Assembly: GCA_902798595.1 (NCBI GenBank)
Contig: CADBXE010000002.1
Coordinates: 113,531-177,530 of the forward strand
DNA length: 64,000 nt
Direction: 5' to 3'
DNA from: an uncultured Erysipelotrichaceae bacterium
GTDB taxonomy: Bacteria > Bacillota_I > Bacilli_A > RFN20 > CAG-826
The position numbers and the translations under genes were made by a program. The notes beneath the pieces are model-generated. The model saw only the letters and a program-made list of their open reading frames with translations. It was not told the DNA's origin and searched no databases. Below, in pieces: positions 1-8,393 of the stretch. Positions within the stretch are counted from its first letter, which is position 1, and every line of letters starts with the position of its first letter.

Positions 1-1890
1 TCATTAACCATCGCGGATAATGCTTCTCCTGATTTAAATCAAATCCGTAAATCACTTAAGAAAGCAGAAGCCACTCTTCAATCAAAGATTGCTTCCTTAG
101 CGTTCACATATGGTAAATACTTAAACGATGACAATATCACCATCCGTGATGGTCACTTTGTCTTACCAGTTAAGACTGTTGATAAAAGCAGAGTCTCTGG
201 TATTGTCTATGACGTCTCCGATAGTGGTAATACCACCTTTATTGAACCTTTAGAAATCGTTCAAATTAATAACGAAATTACTGCGTTAAAAGTCCAAGAA
301 AATGAAGAGATTAGAAAGATCTTAAAAGCCTTAACCGCTTTAGTGCTCCTTCAAGAAGGAGAAATCATCACTAATAACAAGATTATTGCGAAACTAGACT
401 TCTTAAGCGCAAAAGCGATGTACGGCAATGAAATAAATGGTGATATCGCGGAATGTAGCGATAAGCAAGAAGTGATATTGGAGTCCGCAAGACACCCATT
501 AATTGATCCTAAAAAGGTTGTCGCTAATTCATACGCTCTAAGCGAAGAAGAACCGATCATTATTATTTCTGGTCCTAACGCTGGCGGTAAAACAGTCTCC
601 CTTAAAACAGTGGGCTTATTAGCACTCATGTACCAAGCAGGTTTAATGGTGCCAGTCCGTCAAGCTAAGATTGGCTATTTTAAACATATATTTATCGATA
701 TTGGTGATAACCAATCATTAAGTGATAACTTATCTACATTCTCCGCCCATATTTCTCAAATTGGTGAAATCATTCATGCAGTGGGTGGTAAAGACTTAGT
801 CTTATTGGATGAACTTGGTACAGGCACTGACCCTAAAGAAGGTGAAGCCCTCGCCGTGGAAGTCACTAAATATTTGGAAGAGAAACACGCTTTAGCGATG
901 ATTTCCTCCCACTTCTCGGCGATGAAGGAATATGCCTTCTTAAGCAAGAACATCGCTAACGCATCAATGATTTTTGATGAAGATAATCTCAAACCAACAT
1001 ACCGCTTTAAACAAGGCGTACCTGGTAAAAGCTATGCTTTAGAGGTTGCTTCTAGATATGGAATCGACGCTAAAATCATTGAAAAGGCCCATGCATTCTT
1101 AAAACAAAATGAAACTAACGACGCTAGTGAACTTTTAGATATCTTACAAAAGAAAGTGGAAGAAGCTAATAAGCTTCAAGACGCTTTAGAAAAACAACAA
1201 GCGGACCTCGATAGAAGAGAAAAGAAACTCAATAACGATGAAGAACTTTTTGAAACCAAAAAAGAAAACATGATGAAAGATGTCAAAGAGGAAAAAGAAG
1301 AACTTATCGCTAAAGCGAAGAAAGAAATCTCCGACATCATTTCCAAAATGCATAACTCCGATATGAAAGTTCATGAAGTCATTGAACTTAAAAAGGAACT
1401 CGAAGAGTTAGAAGAAAGAGAAGAGGAAGAAGTCTATAACGAAGATATCGCCGTTAATGACTATGTCACTATCCCAAGTATGAACCTTAATGGTAAAGTC
1501 ATGAGATTAAAAGGTAATAAAGCCCATATCGTCTCTGACAGTGGTTTCTCTTTCGATGTTGATAAGAGTAAATTACACAAAGTAAATAAACCAAAAGTGG
1601 GTACCACTAAAGTGAAAAAGACCAATTACGATCTCGCTATTAACACTCACGTGGGTATTGAACTAAACATGATTGGTATGCGCTTAGAAGAAGCCAAGAA
1701 TGCTTTAATTAAGTATTTGGATAACTGCCGCTTGAAACACTTATCCCAAGTCCGCATTATTCATGGCTTTGGTAGTGGCGCACTCCGTAATATGACGAGA
1801 GAGTATTTAAACACCCAAAAAGATTTAAGCTACCGCGCTGGTGGTGAACACGAAGGTGGTGGAGGTTGCACAGTCGTGCTCTTTAAGTAA
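1..1890 (+). CDS. mutS2: MutS2 family ATPase with Smr domain (5' end missing)
   Basis: The frame is open from base 1, so 629 C-terminal residues are visible and roughly the first 150 of a normal ~780-residue MutS2 lie outside the window. Seen: Walker A GPNAGGKT near visible residue 191, Walker B LVLLDELGTGTD near 266, a charged coiled-coil stretch (about 370-460), and a C-terminal Smr nuclease-like domain with HGFGSGALR. In the family, MutS2 is a homodimeric ATPase tied to recombination control and, in Bacillus subtilis, to splitting collided ribosomes. It lacks the mismatch-recognition domain of MutS. Its TAA overlaps the uvrC ATG by one base, indicating translational coupling. A GTG at 343 gives a shorter frame but is internal, because the frame upstream is homologous. 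Confidence 0.96.
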   Translation, partial: SLTIADNASPDLNQIRKSLKKAEATLQSKIASLAFTYGKYLNDDNITIRDGHFVLPVKTVDKSRVSGIVYDVSDSGNTTFIEPLEIVQINNEITALKVQENEEIRKILKALTALVLLQEGEIITNNKIIAKLDFLSAKAMYGNEINGDIAECSDKQEVILESARHPLIDPKKVVANSYALSEEEPIIIISGPNAGGKTVSLKTVGLLALMYQAGLMVPVRQAKIGYFKHIFIDIGDNQSLSDNLSTFSAHISQIGEIIHAVGGKDLVLLDELGTGTDPKEGEALAVEVTKYLEEKHALAMISSHFSAMKEYAFLSKNIANASMIFDEDNLKPTYRFKQGVPGKSYALEVASRYGIDAKIIEKAHAFLKQNETNDASELLDILQKKVEEANKLQDALEKQQADLDRREKKLNNDEELFETKKENMMKDVKEEKEELIAKAKKEISDIISKMHNSDMKVHEVIELKKELEELEEREEEEVYNEDIAVNDYVTIPSMNLNGKVMRLKGNKAHIVSDSGFSFDVDKSKLHKVNKPKVGTTKVKKTNYDLAINTHVGIELNMIGMRLEEAKNALIKYLDNCRLKHLSQVRIIHGFGSGALRNMTREYLNTQKDLSYRAGGEHEGGGGCTVVLFK

Positions 1891-3641
1891 TGAAAGAGAG
1901 AATTAAGTCATGTATTAATAATCTTAAACACCTACCAGGCGTGTATTTGATGCATGATAAAGATGATAAAATTATTTATATTGGCAAAGCCAAAGACCTC
2001 TATAAAAGAGTAAGTCAATACTTCTTAAGACCACAAGTGGGAAAAGTCGCTAAGATGGCCTTTGAAGCAGAATACTTTGAAACAATTATTACGAATAATG
2101 AAAAAGAAGCGCTCATCCTCGAGATGAATCTTATCCAAACTCATTATCCAAAGTTTAACATCCTTTTAAAGGATGGCAGTCATTATCCATATATCGCGAT
2201 TAGGAAAACTGGCTATCCATATTTGCAAATCAAAAGAAACACCAAAGATAAGAACTACGATTATTTTGGTCCTTTTCCAAGAAGTAGCTCTGCTTATGAA
2301 ACAATCGATTTGTTAAATAAGATCTTTCCTTTGAGGAAATGTAAGAACATTCCATCAACTGCGTGCCTATATTATCACTTAGGACAATGCTTAGCCCCTT
2401 GCATCAACGAAGTCTCTAAAGAAAAAGAAGATGAAATGCGTGAACAAGTGAAATCCTTTATGCGTGGTAACAATGCTGATGTGAAAAGAGATATCGCTAT
2501 GAAGATGATGCAAGCCTCCGAAAAGATGGACTATGAAGCAGCAAAAGATTATAAAGCAGTTTTAGATGCGATTAATCACATCAACATTCAGCAGAATGTC
2601 GAGACTAATGATAAAAAAGATCGCGATATTTTCGCGTTTTCCACGAGAGAGGGTTATTTATCGTTAGCAGTCCTTTTGTTCCGTAGAGGGACGCTTTTGG
2701 ATAAAAAAGTGTACATTGTTGAGGAATTCGATAACAACGAAGAACAAGTCGCGGATTTGATTTTGCAGTTCTATCAAAATGTGCCATATCCTCAAGAAGT
2801 AGTGATTAACAATGAAACAGTCGTGGATTTGCTCTCCGATCTAATTGATCCTAATGTCTACAGCGTTTCTAAAGGTAAGATTCATGATTTGATATTGACC
2901 GCGAAGCAAAATGCGAATAACGCTTTGGATGAATACTTCCTTTCTAGCAAACTAGATAGCGATAAACTTGCCTTATTAGAGGAATTAGGCAATATTTTAA
3001 ATATTGATACCCCATTAAGAATTGAATTGTTTGATAACTCACACTTACAAGGCTCTTCACCGGTCGGCGCTGCGGTGGTTTTTATTAACGGTGAACCCGC
3101 GAAGAAGTTATACCGCAAATACCATATCGAACATGATGAGGCGAGAGATGATCTCAAGAGCATGGAAGAAATAGTGTACCGCCGCTATAAGAGAATGAAA
3201 GATGAAGGGCAAACCCTTCCTGATTTAATCTTAGTTGATGGTGGCCTTAACCAAATCAAAGCGGCTTCTCTCGCTTTGCAAAAAGCCGATGTTTCCATTA
3301 ATCTTTTTGGTTTGGTGAAAAATAGCAAACACCAAACAGCAGGTTTAATGGATATTGAAGGCAATATCTATGATATCGAAAACAAAAACATCTTCTTTAT
3401 GCTCACAAGAATGCAAGATGAAGTCCATCGATTCGCTATTGCATTTCATCAATCATTAAGAAACAAAAATATGAAGTCATCACTTTTAGACGATATCAAG
3501 GGATTAGGCGCTAAAAGAAAAGAACTTATAAATAAGGCTTATCCAGATATCAATCTTTTGAAAGAGGCCACAATTGAAGAGTTAAGTCAGCTCCTTCCTA
3601 AAGAAGTAGCGGAAGCCCTCTATATGAAACTTCGTTATTAA
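1890..3641 (+). CDS. uvrC: Excinuclease ABC subunit C
   Basis: UvrC makes the dual incisions in nucleotide excision repair with UvrAB. The 583 residues show an N-terminal GIY-YIG nuclease (GVYLMHD then YIGKAKDLYKR, residues 18-45), a four-cysteine region (about 148-172, matching the proposed Fe-S site), a UVR motif for UvrB contact (about 205-235), an RNase H-like 3' nuclease domain (FDNSHLQG, LVDGGLNQ, residues 380-530) and terminal helix-hairpin-helix repeats. Length is near the family norm of ~600. The ATG overlaps the mutS2 stop as TAATG. No strong terminator is visible before the tRNA gene 48 bases downstream, but a TATAAT box at 3672-3677 can start the tRNA separately. Confidence 0.97.
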   Translation: MKERIKSCINNLKHLPGVYLMHDKDDKIIYIGKAKDLYKRVSQYFLRPQVGKVAKMAFEAEYFETIITNNEKEALILEMNLIQTHYPKFNILLKDGSHYPYIAIRKTGYPYLQIKRNTKDKNYDYFGPFPRSSSAYETIDLLNKIFPLRKCKNIPSTACLYYHLGQCLAPCINEVSKEKEDEMREQVKSFMRGNNADVKRDIAMKMMQASEKMDYEAAKDYKAVLDAINHINIQQNVETNDKKDRDIFAFSTREGYLSLAVLLFRRGTLLDKKVYIVEEFDNNEEQVADLILQFYQNVPYPQEVVINNETVVDLLSDLIDPNVYSVSKGKIHDLILTAKQNANNALDEYFLSSKLDSDKLALLEELGNILNIDTPLRIELFDNSHLQGSSPVGAAVVFINGEPAKKLYRKYHIEHDEARDDLKSMEEIVYRRYKRMKDEGQTLPDLILVDGGLNQIKAASLALQKADVSINLFGLVKNSKHQTAGLMDIEGNIYDIENKNIFFMLTRMQDEVHRFAIAFHQSLRNKNMKSSLLDDIKGLGAKRKELINKAYPDINLLKEATIEELSQLLPKEVAEALYMKLRY

Positions 3642-3689
3642 TTGCTTGCAAACAATCAGAGATTTATTTAATATAATTATCGCTGACAT

Positions 3690-3763
3690 GCGCTTGTAGC
3701 TCAGTTGGATAGAGCAACAGCCTTCTAAGCTGTGGGTCAGGCGTTCGAGTCGCCTCAAGCGAC
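3690..3763 (+). tRNA. tRNA-Arg (anticodon UCU)
   Basis: A full cloverleaf can be drawn: acceptor 3690-3696 with 3756-3762, D stem GCTC/GAGC, anticodon stem ACAGC/GCTGT with loop CTTCTAA (anticodon TCT, reading AGA/AGG), variable loop GGGTC, T stem AGGCG/CGCCT with loop TTCGAGT. Six acceptor pairs are Watson-Crick, but position 1 is G and position 72 is A, so the terminal pair is a G-A mismatch. The discriminator base is C, and CCA is not encoded. AGA is a heavily used Arg codon here. A TATAAT at 3672-3677 lies 12 nt upstream of the 5' end. No convincing terminator follows. Confidence 0.93.
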
Positions 3764-3782
3764 TAAAATGCATTTTGTAACG

Positions 3783-3858
3783 TTTTTTAGCAGTTTATTA
3801 AAATAACTGCGTCTAATTAGTGGAGTGAAAACCAATAATGGTATACAATGTTTGAGTT
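3783..3858 (+). promoter_or_regulatory. Leader of first lipoprotein gene, shared with 6615-6694
   Basis: The 14-nt string TTTTTTAGCAGTTT (3783-3796) recurs at 6615-6628, followed in both places by GTCTAAT and a GTGAAA segment and then a small hairpin (ACCA/TGGT here). Both copies precede paralogous lipoprotein genes. A TACAAT (3844-3849) lies 9 nt before the ATG with no clear Shine-Dalgarno sequence. The segment probably carries a duplicated promoter or regulatory leader. No known riboswitch consensus was recognised. Confidence 0.4.
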
Positions 3859-4854
3859 ATGAAAAATATCAAGAAGGCATCGCTATATATATCCTTATTA
3901 ATATTACCTTCAATTCTGAGTGGTTGTGGTACTGTTGAGCATGTTTACTATAGAAGCAGTTCTAAAAGTACATCCAAGGTGCCTAGTGTTTCACTAAGCC
4001 TTCCTCCAGAACAAGTTTCTTATAACATGGAATCATTCTTTGCTAGTAATGATTCAAGTGTTGATATTCCTTTAGAAGAGTTTGGTCCAGATACTAATCT
4101 TAGAATTGAAAGAAGCAGCCGAAGTAGCGAGAGTCTTGTCATCACTGGTGAAGTTTATAACTATGACTTTAGATTAGATGTACTTAGACTTGTTTCTTTA
4201 TATTTATACGACGCTAATGAAGATGGCTATAGAGACCTTTGCATTACTTCGGATAATCGTCAAGGAAATTCTATTTTTATCTATGACCTTAAAAAAGAAG
4301 ACGAGATATTTTATTTAGAACCAATTCGTCGTTCAGATAATAGCGTCGATAGTTATTCATTCTCGTTAGACGGTTCTAATATGCTTTATGCTGAATGCTC
4401 ATCTATCGTTAATTCTCGTCTTAATAGCGAATATGGCGTTGTTTCATATAGTTCAAATTACGGAGTCTATGTAGATTGGAAAAATTATCTAAATGTCAGT
4501 GGTTTTATGTTGACTATTAGAGGAAGTGATGGAGCTGCGATTATTAGTAATGTGGTCAGAAGCACGGTTGCTAACGTATCTACGACACTAAGTAGAAGAA
4601 GATCATATGCCTTCTTTATTAAGCCATTAGAGGATATTGATGCGGGTGAAGAATACATGCACTTTGCATATCGTAATAGTGGTGTAACATTCAACCCAAC
4701 AACATTTCATCTTTCTGAGTATTCCGAAGAAGCTGACGGCAAGCAGTTTTGCTTCACCTTTTCATATAGCCAAAACACCAATGACAATACTAATCTAACG
4801 GTTCATTTCTCAGGCTATTCGTTAAACCTGAATTTGTATATTCCAGCTAACTAA
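3859..4854 (+). CDS. Predicted lipoprotein A of a three-paralog set
   Basis: The 331-residue protein begins with a lysine-rich signal peptide ending in lipobox LSGC (Cys near residue 23), so it should be lipidated and anchored outside the membrane. A Ser-rich linker follows. Around residue 115 it has YDANEDGYRDLC, an acidic loop like the calcium-binding loops of dockerin/FG-GAP proteins. The same loop occurs in the two genes downstream. It is shorter than its paralogs and lacks the C-terminal third ending in xSDxDFSxLF. The next gene starts 12 bases after its stop, so the pair is co-transcribed. I do not recognise a named family and the function is unknown. A ligand-binding or surface role is inference from lipidation and the nearby ABC-FtsX transporter. 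Confidence 0.85.
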   Translation: MKNIKKASLYISLLILPSILSGCGTVEHVYYRSSSKSTSKVPSVSLSLPPEQVSYNMESFFASNDSSVDIPLEEFGPDTNLRIERSSRSSESLVITGEVYNYDFRLDVLRLVSLYLYDANEDGYRDLCITSDNRQGNSIFIYDLKKEDEIFYLEPIRRSDNSVDSYSFSLDGSNMLYAECSSIVNSRLNSEYGVVSYSSNYGVYVDWKNYLNVSGFMLTIRGSDGAAIISNVVRSTVANVSTTLSRRRSYAFFIKPLEDIDAGEEYMHFAYRNSGVTFNPTTFHLSEYSEEADGKQFCFTFSYSQNTNDNTNLTVHFSGYSLNLNLYIPAN

Positions 4855-4866
4855 AGAGGTACCACT

Positions 4867-6597
4867 ATGAAAAATATTAAGAAAACATCGTTCTTTATCT
4901 CATTATTACTCCTACCTCTTTTCGTGGTAGGCTGTGATTTAGAATCGCATTATAAATATGAGGGTAGTGGTTCTCGTGATATTCAATATACTTATATACC
5001 TGGTAGTCCAACTTACCAATATACTTATACCTACACGTACACTCAACCACCTGTGACTGTGACTAGCATCAGCCAACCATCTGTTCAATACACTAATCCT
5101 AATGTAAATACTTCGTATCGATATCTTGCACCAGTGAAGATATTTGACTCTTTCAAAGATGGTTTCATACCAGCCACGCCACTTCGTTTCACTTTGCAAG
5201 AATATTATCCTTCTAGTTTTATTGTGGATTCTAACATGAATATTATTCAGGAAGGCACAAATAGATTTTATGGCCATGCTTATTCGTTATACATGTATGA
5301 TGCAGATGGCGATGGTTTTCGTGATTTTTGCATGGGCGATGTCGATAACGTCAATGGCTCTTATAATGAATACTTATCCATTTACAGTTACTTCTATGAA
5401 AAAGAACTCTATTATCTATACGAAAATAACCAATTAAACGCTGCTAATTTCCGCTTCCTTTTATCCGGAAGCAATTTATACGCGTACGAAAGCGAATATG
5501 ATTTTAATGGCAATGAAAGAATAAAAGACTATGGTCTGTTTGCTTATTCTACTTCTAAAGGGGGAACTTATCTCCAATGGAATACTTATCCAAATCATGA
5601 AATCACGAGCATAAATGCCGGATTCAAACTAGCAACAGATCTTAGCCGCAATTATCGTTATCACGCTTTTGCAGATAATGAACACACAGTTAGAGTTGAT
5701 GATGTAACAATGTATTGCTTAGACGTTAGCCTTAGTGGTAATAGAGTGACAGAGCAATCTTTCAAAGACTATGTTCACATACTTAACCGTTATAGAAACG
5801 GTGGTGTAAACATCGCATTTTACGACATAAAAAACAGTCGCCTAAATCTTTTCTTAACATTTGATAGTTCAGCAGAATATGAAGAATTAGACATTATGGT
5901 TAATGGTGACGTGGAACATTTCGTTTTCACTATTCAAGAAGGTGAAAACGCCGATACACTAGCCAGCTTATCAGGATATAGCAATATTATTGATATAGTT
6001 TCTTCATATGTGTCAAAAGTGACTTATTCTATAGAGGACACAACCGTTTTGAATCAATCGTTACGTCAAGTAACTACGTGGACAAACTCTGAATCGTTGA
6101 ATAAAATGTGTGATCTTCTTAAAGATAATGCTTATGCTGTTCAAGATTCAGTGGTTACTGGTGCGAGCCAAATGATGTATAGTCAGCTTTCTTTCTATTT
6201 GTTCAATAGTATACAACGAGCAGCAGTTTTCAATTTTTATAATCATCAATTTTTCTATGTTGATGGTACCTATTATGCTTTAGCTAAGCCATTAAAAACA
6301 ACAAATTTTGGCAACATTGATAACACATGTTATGGTTTTGCCTTTTCATCCGCTGATGTTGCTGTAACTATTTATAGCACAAAAGTTTCTGCTATTGCTT
6401 CTACTTTTGATGGGCTATTTTCCATTCTCTTTGTAAAGGAAAGAAACACAACATATACAACTAGCGATGCTAACTATCGTTTCTACTTCAATCAGAATTT
6501 TTATATTATTAACGGCACAACCTTCATCGATCAAAGCGCTGAAAATGTTTACACGATAATTTCTGATGATGATTTCTCATTCTTGTTTAACAATTAG
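4867..6597 (+). CDS. Predicted lipoprotein B of a three-paralog set
   Basis: The 576-residue lipoprotein has a signal peptide MKNIKKTSFF, nearly identical to the start of the preceding gene, and lipobox VVGC. A Tyr/Thr/Pro-rich linker (residues 30-75) follows. It then shares with the third paralog a PVKIFDSF-type segment, the acidic loop YDADGDGFRDFC (about residue 140), and a C-terminal part ending ISDDDFSFLF. The gene follows lipoprotein A by 12 bases with GAGG before the ATG. Paralogy of the trio is visible from these aligned landmarks, though overall identity looks low. The function is unknown. It probably faces the outside of the cell. Confidence 0.85.
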   Translation: MKNIKKTSFFISLLLLPLFVVGCDLESHYKYEGSGSRDIQYTYIPGSPTYQYTYTYTYTQPPVTVTSISQPSVQYTNPNVNTSYRYLAPVKIFDSFKDGFIPATPLRFTLQEYYPSSFIVDSNMNIIQEGTNRFYGHAYSLYMYDADGDGFRDFCMGDVDNVNGSYNEYLSIYSYFYEKELYYLYENNQLNAANFRFLLSGSNLYAYESEYDFNGNERIKDYGLFAYSTSKGGTYLQWNTYPNHEITSINAGFKLATDLSRNYRYHAFADNEHTVRVDDVTMYCLDVSLSGNRVTEQSFKDYVHILNRYRNGGVNIAFYDIKNSRLNLFLTFDSSAEYEELDIMVNGDVEHFVFTIQEGENADTLASLSGYSNIIDIVSSYVSKVTYSIEDTTVLNQSLRQVTTWTNSESLNKMCDLLKDNAYAVQDSVVTGASQMMYSQLSFYLFNSIQRAAVFNFYNHQFFYVDGTYYALAKPLKTTNFGNIDNTCYGFAFSSADVAVTIYSTKVSAIASTFDGLFSILFVKERNTTYTTSDANYRFYFNQNFYIINGTTFIDQSAENVYTIISDDDFSFLFNN

Positions 6598-6614
6598 TTT
6601 TGATTATTTGTATA

Positions 6615-6694
6615 TTTTTTAGCAGTTTTTAATCGTTCGTTTGTCTAATAGGTGAAAGCATCCTTTATGGTGCTTGCGTTTAGGAGGCAAAAAG
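6615..6694 (+). promoter_or_regulatory. Leader of third lipoprotein gene, second copy of shared leader
   Basis: The leader starts with the same TTTTTTAGCAGTTT as 3783-3796 and keeps GTCTAAT and GTGAAA. It ends with a stronger hairpin (AAGCATC pairing with GGTGCTT across CTTTAT) just before the Shine-Dalgarno TAGGAGG. The copy suggests that the promoter and leader were duplicated with the lipoprotein genes. Confidence 0.4.
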
Positions 6695-8266
6695 ATGAAA
6701 AAAACTCATAAAACAACGTTAATCGCCGCCTTATTATCATTACCTTTATTAGTGGGCTGTGCGGGCGCGACTCAAAGTTTTTATAGTGAAAAACCTCCAT
6801 TTAGTTATAATCCCTCATATAATCCTGGTGACAAAATAGATCCAATCAAAATTTTTGATTATTTTGAAGACGATGGTTATCCAGGTCCTTTAACATTTGA
6901 ATTAAAGGAATTCAGTGTTTCTCCATTCACCCTTAATCAAAGTCGATTGGTTTTAGATTCTAATGGTGGTGTTGTTACTAATGCTGGCTTAGCTTTATAT
7001 GTTTATGACGCTAACGATGATGGTTATCGTGATTTCTGCATTGTTGACCGTGAGGACGATGGCTTATATAACTACTACATTAGAATCTACGATTATAAGA
7101 ATAAACGCGAAATCTTTAATTACAATGAAACAGAAAGATTCTCTTATTTCTTAAAAGCAAAAGATCGTCAATTATGTGTTTTTCAAACACATCAAGCATA
7201 TAACGATGAAAAATACGGCGAAGGCGTGATTGTCTTTAACAAAGATAAAGGCGTTGAAATCAAATGGGACAACTGTTTTGATATCAAGAATGTCAATTTT
7301 GAATTCACTTACGCTGATGTTGACCATAGTGAAGTCAACTTCACAAATAGAAATGGTGTTTACACAATTGGTGTCAACAGAGTTTGTACCTATTTAATAA
7401 CATTAGATGTTGAGAAGAGCGCTAAAACAATTTATCCTTCCGATTTCGTTATGCCAGTGTCCTTTATCTCTAGTAGTGATGATGTCGTTATTTTCAATCC
7501 TTTAGAAGATCGACCATTTACTTACGCTTTATATTTTGAAGGAACAGGCAATAAATATAATGTTGATATGGTGTTTTCTGGTTTTAAAAAGACATTAGTA
7601 TTTAATGTCCAACCAGACTACACAAGCCCATTTGTTAATTTAAAACTCAGTTATTTACTTTCATGGGCATCGCAAACTGCTCTTCCAAACATTCAAGAAA
7701 TCGATGTTAAAGAAGAGATTCTAGGTAGATACGCTCCAGAATCTAGTCGTGGCATTGGTAATTTATATCAATTCACTGATGATAGCTACTTAGATGATTT
7801 GTCTTTATATTTTGATGAAGTGCTCTTTGAAATAGACCCAGATGATTTCGTTAGTGACGATTTGCCATACTACACATATATTATTAAAACAGATCAAGAA
7901 ACCTATGAATTTGAAGGCCAAGGTAATTATTTCTATGTTTCCGATCGATGCTTTATGGCGAGAAAGCCATTAGAAATGAATCGTTTCCACGCTTCTAATA
8001 GCCACAACTATTTTGATCAAGAAGTGACTTCTATATATGCCACCCCATTAAAACCAGGGTTAAAATCAAAAACAATCAGCAACCCTGAAGATTTCACATT
8101 TACTAAGCGCATAGCCAATGAAGAAAGTGTTAACAATGCACAATTCTCATTCACACTTAAAGGCGCCACTTATTACATCTTAGATAATAAGAGTTTCCTT
8201 GAAAGCAGTGGACGTTATGTTTACGAAATCACTTCTGATGCTGATTTCTCAACTCTTTTTGCCTAA
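6695..8266 (+). CDS. Predicted lipoprotein C of a three-paralog set
   Basis: The start is set at the ATG 6695, preceded by AGGAGG at 6682-6687. A TTG at 6674 would add seven residues that encode the Shine-Dalgarno itself. The protein has 523 residues with a signal peptide and lipobox LVGC. It shares with lipoprotein B a DPIKIFDYF-type segment, the acidic loop YDANDDGYRDFC (about residue 110) and the C-terminal motif ITSDADFSTLF. Trp and Tyr are frequent in strand-like segments, suggesting a beta-rich extracellular fold. It is followed by the ABC-FtsX gene, which has its own promoter. Function unknown. Confidence 0.86.
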   Translation: MKKTHKTTLIAALLSLPLLVGCAGATQSFYSEKPPFSYNPSYNPGDKIDPIKIFDYFEDDGYPGPLTFELKEFSVSPFTLNQSRLVLDSNGGVVTNAGLALYVYDANDDGYRDFCIVDREDDGLYNYYIRIYDYKNKREIFNYNETERFSYFLKAKDRQLCVFQTHQAYNDEKYGEGVIVFNKDKGVEIKWDNCFDIKNVNFEFTYADVDHSEVNFTNRNGVYTIGVNRVCTYLITLDVEKSAKTIYPSDFVMPVSFISSSDDVVIFNPLEDRPFTYALYFEGTGNKYNVDMVFSGFKKTLVFNVQPDYTSPFVNLKLSYLLSWASQTALPNIQEIDVKEEILGRYAPESSRGIGNLYQFTDDSYLDDLSLYFDEVLFEIDPDDFVSDDLPYYTYIIKTDQETYEFEGQGNYFYVSDRCFMARKPLEMNRFHASNSHNYFDQEVTSIYATPLKPGLKSKTISNPEDFTFTKRIANEESVNNAQFSFTLKGATYYILDNKSFLESSGRYVYEITSDADFSTLFA

Positions 8267-8312
8267 TATTTTAATAAGAATTAAATTATTATCCTTTTTA
8301 TAAATAAATTTA

Positions 8313-8341
8313 TAGACAACAATAATTATTAACCATATAAT
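8313..8341 (+). promoter_or_regulatory. Promoter of the ABC-FtsX gene
   Basis: TAGACA at 8313-8318 and TATAAT at 8336-8341 are separated by 17 nt, a near-consensus housekeeping promoter. The predicted start near 8348 gives a leader of about 46 nt ending in AAGGAGGT before the ATG. Confidence 0.65.
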
Positions 8342-8393
8342 TGTTTTTGAAGTGTACTAAGTGTATTAATACAGCATTAGTAAGGAGGTCGTT

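Noticed and set aside
3765-3776. Palindrome AAAATGCATTTT after the tRNA as a terminator
   Set aside because: It has no loop and no adjacent T-run, so it cannot form a stable terminator hairpin.
6674-6694. TTG start for lipoprotein C
   Set aside because: It would translate the AGGAGG ribosome site. The ATG at 6695 gives a normal signal peptide.
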